Source: Candidatus Thermochlorobacteriaceae bacterium (GTDB taxonomy: Bacteria; Bacteroidota; Chlorobiia; Chlorobiales; Thermochlorobacteraceae). Taken from it: 64,000 nt of DNA. Location: NCBI GenBank assembly GCA_029263855.1, contig JAJUFC010000001.1, forward strand, positions 248,001 to 312,000. Direction: 5' to 3'. Position 1 is the stretch's first letter. Each line of letters begins with the position of its first letter. A model generated the notes under the pieces. The model had not been told where the DNA came from, ran no database searches, and saw nothing but the letters and a program-made list of their open reading frames with translations. Made by a program: the position numbers and the translations under genes. This document shows, piece by piece, positions 60,734-64,000 of the stretch.

Positions 60734-63700
60734 ATGCAATTTCACGACGAAAAATCCGCGTGCGGCGTTGGCTTTCTTGCCAGCCGAAAAAATCTTGCCT
60801 CGAATGCCCATTTGAAACAAGCCCTGTATGCGCTTCGGTGCGTCGAGCATCGCGGGGCGTGCGGCGCAGACCGCGTCTCGTCGGACGGCGCGGGCATTAT
60901 GACCGACATTCCCTTCGAGCTCTTCGGCTACGAAAAAGGAACGGTTGCGATTGCGACGCTCTTCATTCCGTTTGATTCCGAAGGGCAACGCATCGCGCTG
61001 AAATTGCTCACGGAAACGTTTGAGTTTTTCGATTTGCGCATCGAGGCGTATCGCGACGTGCCAATGAATTTGAACGTGCTTGGCGCGGACGCCAAAAAAT
61101 CCATGCCCGCCATCAAGCAAGTGGTGATTCGTCGCCCCGACCATTGTCGCACGGATTCTTCGTTCAACCGAATCCTTTACATCGCCAAACAATACACGCG
61201 CGCCAAAGCCGCAGAGCGCGGAATGAGCGAGTTTTATTTTCCGTCGCTTTCCACGAACACGATTGTCTACAAAGCGCTCACGACCGCCGACAAGCTCGAT
61301 GCGTTTTATCTCGATTTGCAAAATCCCAACTACAAAACTCGATTCGCGCTCTTTCATCGCCGATTCAGCACCAACACGCGCACCTCTTGGGACAAAGCCC
61401 AACCGTTTCGCCTCATCGCGCACAACGGCGAAATCAACGCCATCGCGGGCAATCGCACGTGGGCGTTCTCGCGCGAAAAATCGCTCGGCTTGAAAGAAGG
61501 CGAACTGCTCACGCACCACAACATCAGCGACACTGGCTCGCTCAACGAAATGGCGGAAGCCTTGCTCTATCGAAGTTCGATTCCTTTTGTCGACGACGTG
61601 ATGTCGATTCTCATTCCGCCCGCCAACAGCGACAAGCCCTTCTACAAATTCTGGGGCAGAGCGATGGAGCCGTGGGACGGACCCGCCTTCGTCACGTTTT
61701 CGGACGGACAAACCGTCGGCGCGCGCCTCGATCGCAACGGCTTTCGACCGTGCCGCTGGGCGATGACCGACGAGCATTTCTACCTTTCTTCCGAAGCAGG
61801 CTCGTTCAACCTCGACGAAAGCCTCATCAGCGCAAAAGGCACGTTGCAAGCCGGCTCAGGCGTAAGGGTGGATTTGGAAACGGGCGAAATTGATTTTCGC
61901 GACTCAAGCGAATCGGCGGAATACTTCGACGCGAAATTCGACGCGCATCTCTTGCCCGCGCTCTCGCTTCAAGTCAATCACCTGCCGCGAACCCTTGAAA
62001 AGACAAGCGTTTTCGGCTACACGGAAGAAGATTTGAACAAGGTGTTGCTACCGATGATTGAAACGGGCAAAGAACCCATCGGCTCAATGGGCGACACGGC
62101 GCGCCCCGCGATTTTTTCAGACGAGCCGCGCCCGTTCTTCGATTACTTCTATCAAAATTTCGCGCAAGTAACGAACCCGCCCGTCGATTACATTCGCGAA
62201 GCCACCGTAACCGATTTGAGCATCGAACTCGGCAAGAAGCCAAACATCTTTTCCACGAAAGAGCTCATTCCGCCCCAAGTGGCGATTGAGCTTAAAAGTC
62301 CCGTGCTTTCTTTGGGGCAAATGGCATTTGTCGAATCGTTCAAGCGAGGCAATCCCGATTCGCCCGATTCGCGCATCATCGCCGAAGAATTCGATACGAC
62401 CTTCAAGCGCATCGAGGGCGTGGTTGGATTTCGCGCGAAACTAAACGACCTGCGCAAAAACGCGCTGAACGCCGTAAGACGCGGCGCGAACATCATCATT
62501 CTTTCCGACAGAAACGCCGATTTCGCCAACCTGCCGATTCCGAGTTTGCTGGCGCTCCGCGCCGTCGTCAACACGCTCAACGACGAGGGCTTGCGGCTGG
62601 AAGCCTCCATCGTCGTTCATACGGGCGAAGCGCGCTCGACGCATCACCTTGCGACGCTGATTGGATTTGGCGCGACGGCGGTCTGCCCATATCTCGCGCT
62701 CGAAGTGGCGCGCTTCGGCGACTTCCAACAAACCAACTCGCTTTCGCCCGACAAGCGCGAAGCCAATCTCATCAAAGCCTTCGAGCAAGGGCTTCTGAAA
62801 GTGATGAGCAAAATGGGCATCTCCGTCGTCAAGTCCTATCAAAGCGCGCGGCTCTTTTCCGCGCTCGGCATTGGAAAGAAATTGGCGGAAGAATTTTTCC
62901 GCGACCTCTACTCGCCCATCGGCGGCATCGAGACGGAACAACTCGTCGACGAAATCCTGCGCAACGCTTTGCTCTTCGAGCGAGAAAAAAAGCCCATCAA
63001 CACCTATCAATTCAAAGAGCATAACACGGGCTTGAAAGGCGAGCGACACTCAATGACGAACTCGCGCGCGAAACTCATTCACAAACTCGCCCGCGAAACC
63101 AACGCGCCGCTTTCGTCAATGAACCTTTACGACGAATACTTGCGATTGGGAGAAGAAGCGGAGCCTGTCAACATTCGACATCTCTTCGATTTCAAAGTCT
63201 CGCCGAACCCGTTGCCCATAAACGACGCGCAACCCACGTCTGAAATTCTGAAAACTTTTGGGTCAGGGGCGATGAGTTTCGGCGCGATAAGCGCGGAAGC
63301 GCAACGCGACATTTTTATGGCGATGAAGGAAATCGGCGGTCGCTCCAATTCGGGCGAAGGCGGCGAAAATCCTTACTACTTCACCGACGGCGTCACGGGA
63401 TATGCCAAGCAAGTTGCTTCGGCGCGTTTCGGCGTAACGGCGGAGTATCTCATCACGGGCAAAGAAATTCAAATCAAAATCGCGCAAGGCGCAAAGCCGG
63501 GCGAAGGCGGACAACTAATGGCGGTCAAGGTCAATGAAGACATCGCGCGCGCGCGCCACTCGCTGACGGGCATCGACCTCATTTCGCCGCCGCCGATGCA
63601 CGACATTTACAGCATCGAGGATTTGAAAGAACTCATCTACGAACTGCGTCAAACGAACCCCGACGCGAAAATCAACGTCAAACTCGTTTCAGGCGCGGGC

Positions 63701-64000
63701 GTGGGCACGATTGCCGTCGGCGTCGCCAAAGCGGGCGCGGACATCATTCACATTTCAGGCGGCGACGGCGGCACAGGCGCGGCGGCGCTTTCCTCAATGA
63801 AACACGCGGGATTGCCCTGGGAGCTCGGCTTGCTCGAAGCGCACATCGCCTTGCTTCAAAACAACTTGCGCCAATGCGTAACCTTGCGCGTCGATGGCGG
63901 ACTTTCGACGGGCAAAGACATCGTGATGGCGGCGGTTCTCGGCGCGGAAGAATTCGAGTTCGGCAAACTCTTGCTCGTCGCCGAAGGATGCGTAATGGCG
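60734..64000 (+). CDS. gltB: Glutamate synthase large subunit (cut at window end)
   Basis: 1089 codons are present with no stop; the 3' end is beyond the window. The start at 60734 has a strong GGAGG site. The first nine residues are a short propeptide; Cys10 (ACGVGFLA) becomes the N-terminal glutaminase nucleophile. The amidotransferase domain shows CVEHRGACGADRVSSDGAGI, RFSTNTRTSWDKAQPFR and LIAHNGEINAIAGN; the central domain and the FMN-binding synthase barrel follow (SFGAISAEAQRDIFMAMKEIGGRSNSGEGGEN, GAKPGEGGQLMAVKV, ISGGDGGTGAAALSS). It makes two glutamate from glutamine and 2-oxoglutarate, using NADPH or ferredoxin. The 3Fe-4S cysteines lie mostly beyond the edge. Confidence 0.96.
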   Translation, partial: MQFHDEKSACGVGFLASRKNLASNAHLKQALYALRCVEHRGACGADRVSSDGAGIMTDIPFELFGYEKGTVAIATLFIPFDSEGQRIALKLLTETFEFFDLRIEAYRDVPMNLNVLGADAKKSMPAIKQVVIRRPDHCRTDSSFNRILYIAKQYTRAKAAERGMSEFYFPSLSTNTIVYKALTTADKLDAFYLDLQNPNYKTRFALFHRRFSTNTRTSWDKAQPFRLIAHNGEINAIAGNRTWAFSREKSLGLKEGELLTHHNISDTGSLNEMAEALLYRSSIPFVDDVMSILIPPANSDKPFYKFWGRAMEPWDGPAFVTFSDGQTVGARLDRNGFRPCRWAMTDEHFYLSSEAGSFNLDESLISAKGTLQAGSGVRVDLETGEIDFRDSSESAEYFDAKFDAHLLPALSLQVNHLPRTLEKTSVFGYTEEDLNKVLLPMIETGKEPIGSMGDTARPAIFSDEPRPFFDYFYQNFAQVTNPPVDYIREATVTDLSIELGKKPNIFSTKELIPPQVAIELKSPVLSLGQMAFVESFKRGNPDSPDSRIIAEEFDTTFKRIEGVVGFRAKLNDLRKNALNAVRRGANIIILSDRNADFANLPIPSLLALRAVVNTLNDEGLRLEASIVVHTGEARSTHHLATLIGFGATAVCPYLALEVARFGDFQQTNSLSPDKREANLIKAFEQGLLKVMSKMGISVVKSYQSARLFSALGIGKKLAEEFFRDLYSPIGGIETEQLVDEILRNALLFEREKKPINTYQFKEHNTGLKGERHSMTNSRAKLIHKLARETNAPLSSMNLYDEYLRLGEEAEPVNIRHLFDFKVSPNPLPINDAQPTSEILKTFGSGAMSFGAISAEAQRDIFMAMKEIGGRSNSGEGGENPYYFTDGVTGYAKQVASARFGVTAEYLITGKEIQIKIAQGAKPGEGGQLMAVKVNEDIARARHSLTGIDLISPPPMHDIYSIEDLKELIYELRQTNPDAKINVKLVSGAGVGTIAVGVAKAGADIIHISGGDGGTGAAALSSMKHAGLPWELGLLEAHIALLQNNLRQCVTLRVDGGLSTGKDIVMAAVLGAEEFEFGKLLLVAEGCVMA

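Overview
The window looks like the chromosome of an aerobic or facultatively aerobic green phototroph of the Chlorobiota, with the Chloroherpeton/Thermochlorobacter side as the best guess. The pointers are a large-subunit magnesium chelatase (BchH family), an oxygen-reducing cbb3 oxidase operon, citrate synthase, a bacillithiol-type BshA, and three secreted proteins ending in the YPNPFNP...GVYFYR...KKMLL type A sorting domain of the type IX secretion system. The phylum call is an inference from gene content; no rRNA is present to test it.

Layout. 1-2994 (+): end of a hybrid histidine kinase and a peptide-type ABC substrate-binding lipoprotein. 3075-8435 (-): bchH, a secreted esterase and yggS. 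8750-10330 (-): an enlarged DppC/OppC permease. 10542-20820 (+): glycerate 2-kinase, a second substrate-binding lipoprotein, a TPR-kinase-receiver-AraC regulator, then a secreted protein built from thirteen 47-residue repeats. 20880-21737 (+): EamA transporter. 21792-29207 (mostly -): citrate synthase and the cbb3 cluster ccoS-ccoN-ccoO-ccoP-ccoI, with a TauE/SafE-like membrane protein and a small GDT1-type cation transporter. 29326-42194 (-): a long co-directional run holding a secreted GH13 amylase, DUF1569, HIT, a DUF3782-like protein, bshA, thiS, thiO, a secreted unknown, purQ, a fused 2-oxoacid dehydrogenase E1, a serine hydrolase and an AraC regulator. 42418-45828 (+): aldehyde dehydrogenase, iron alcohol dehydrogenase and DUF779, divergent from the AraC gene. 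45804-55185 (-): radical SAM, SPOUT methyltransferase, Rpn-type protein, an outer-membrane barrel, a half-length ClpB, a large outer-membrane protein, TPR and HIT. 55368-55441: tRNA-Val. 55516-60521 (-): a secreted delta-60 repeat protein and a TPR-LuxR regulator. 60734 to the end (+): gltB, cut by the window edge.

How the genes fit together. The alcohol/aldehyde dehydrogenase locus probably oxidises alcohols under control of the divergent AraC protein. Its intergenic region has a GTGCAA direct repeat spaced exactly 21 bp and a separate 12-bp inverted repeat near both gene starts. Citrate synthase, 2-oxoacid dehydrogenase, amylase and peptide-binding proteins suggest heterotrophic or mixotrophic carbon use feeding cbb3 respiration alongside (bacterio)chlorophyll synthesis. 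Two peptide-binding lipoproteins each adjoin a hybrid histidine kinase. Two regulators sharing a TPR/coiled-coil sensor, but with different DNA-binding outputs, each adjoin a T9SS-exported repeat protein.

Most notable observations: a ClpB that stops just after NBD1 and has its own terminator; the long inverted repeat in its leader; the paired TPR regulators and secreted repeat proteins; the AraC operator layout; and the compact OM barrel-Rpn-SPOUT-radical SAM operon.
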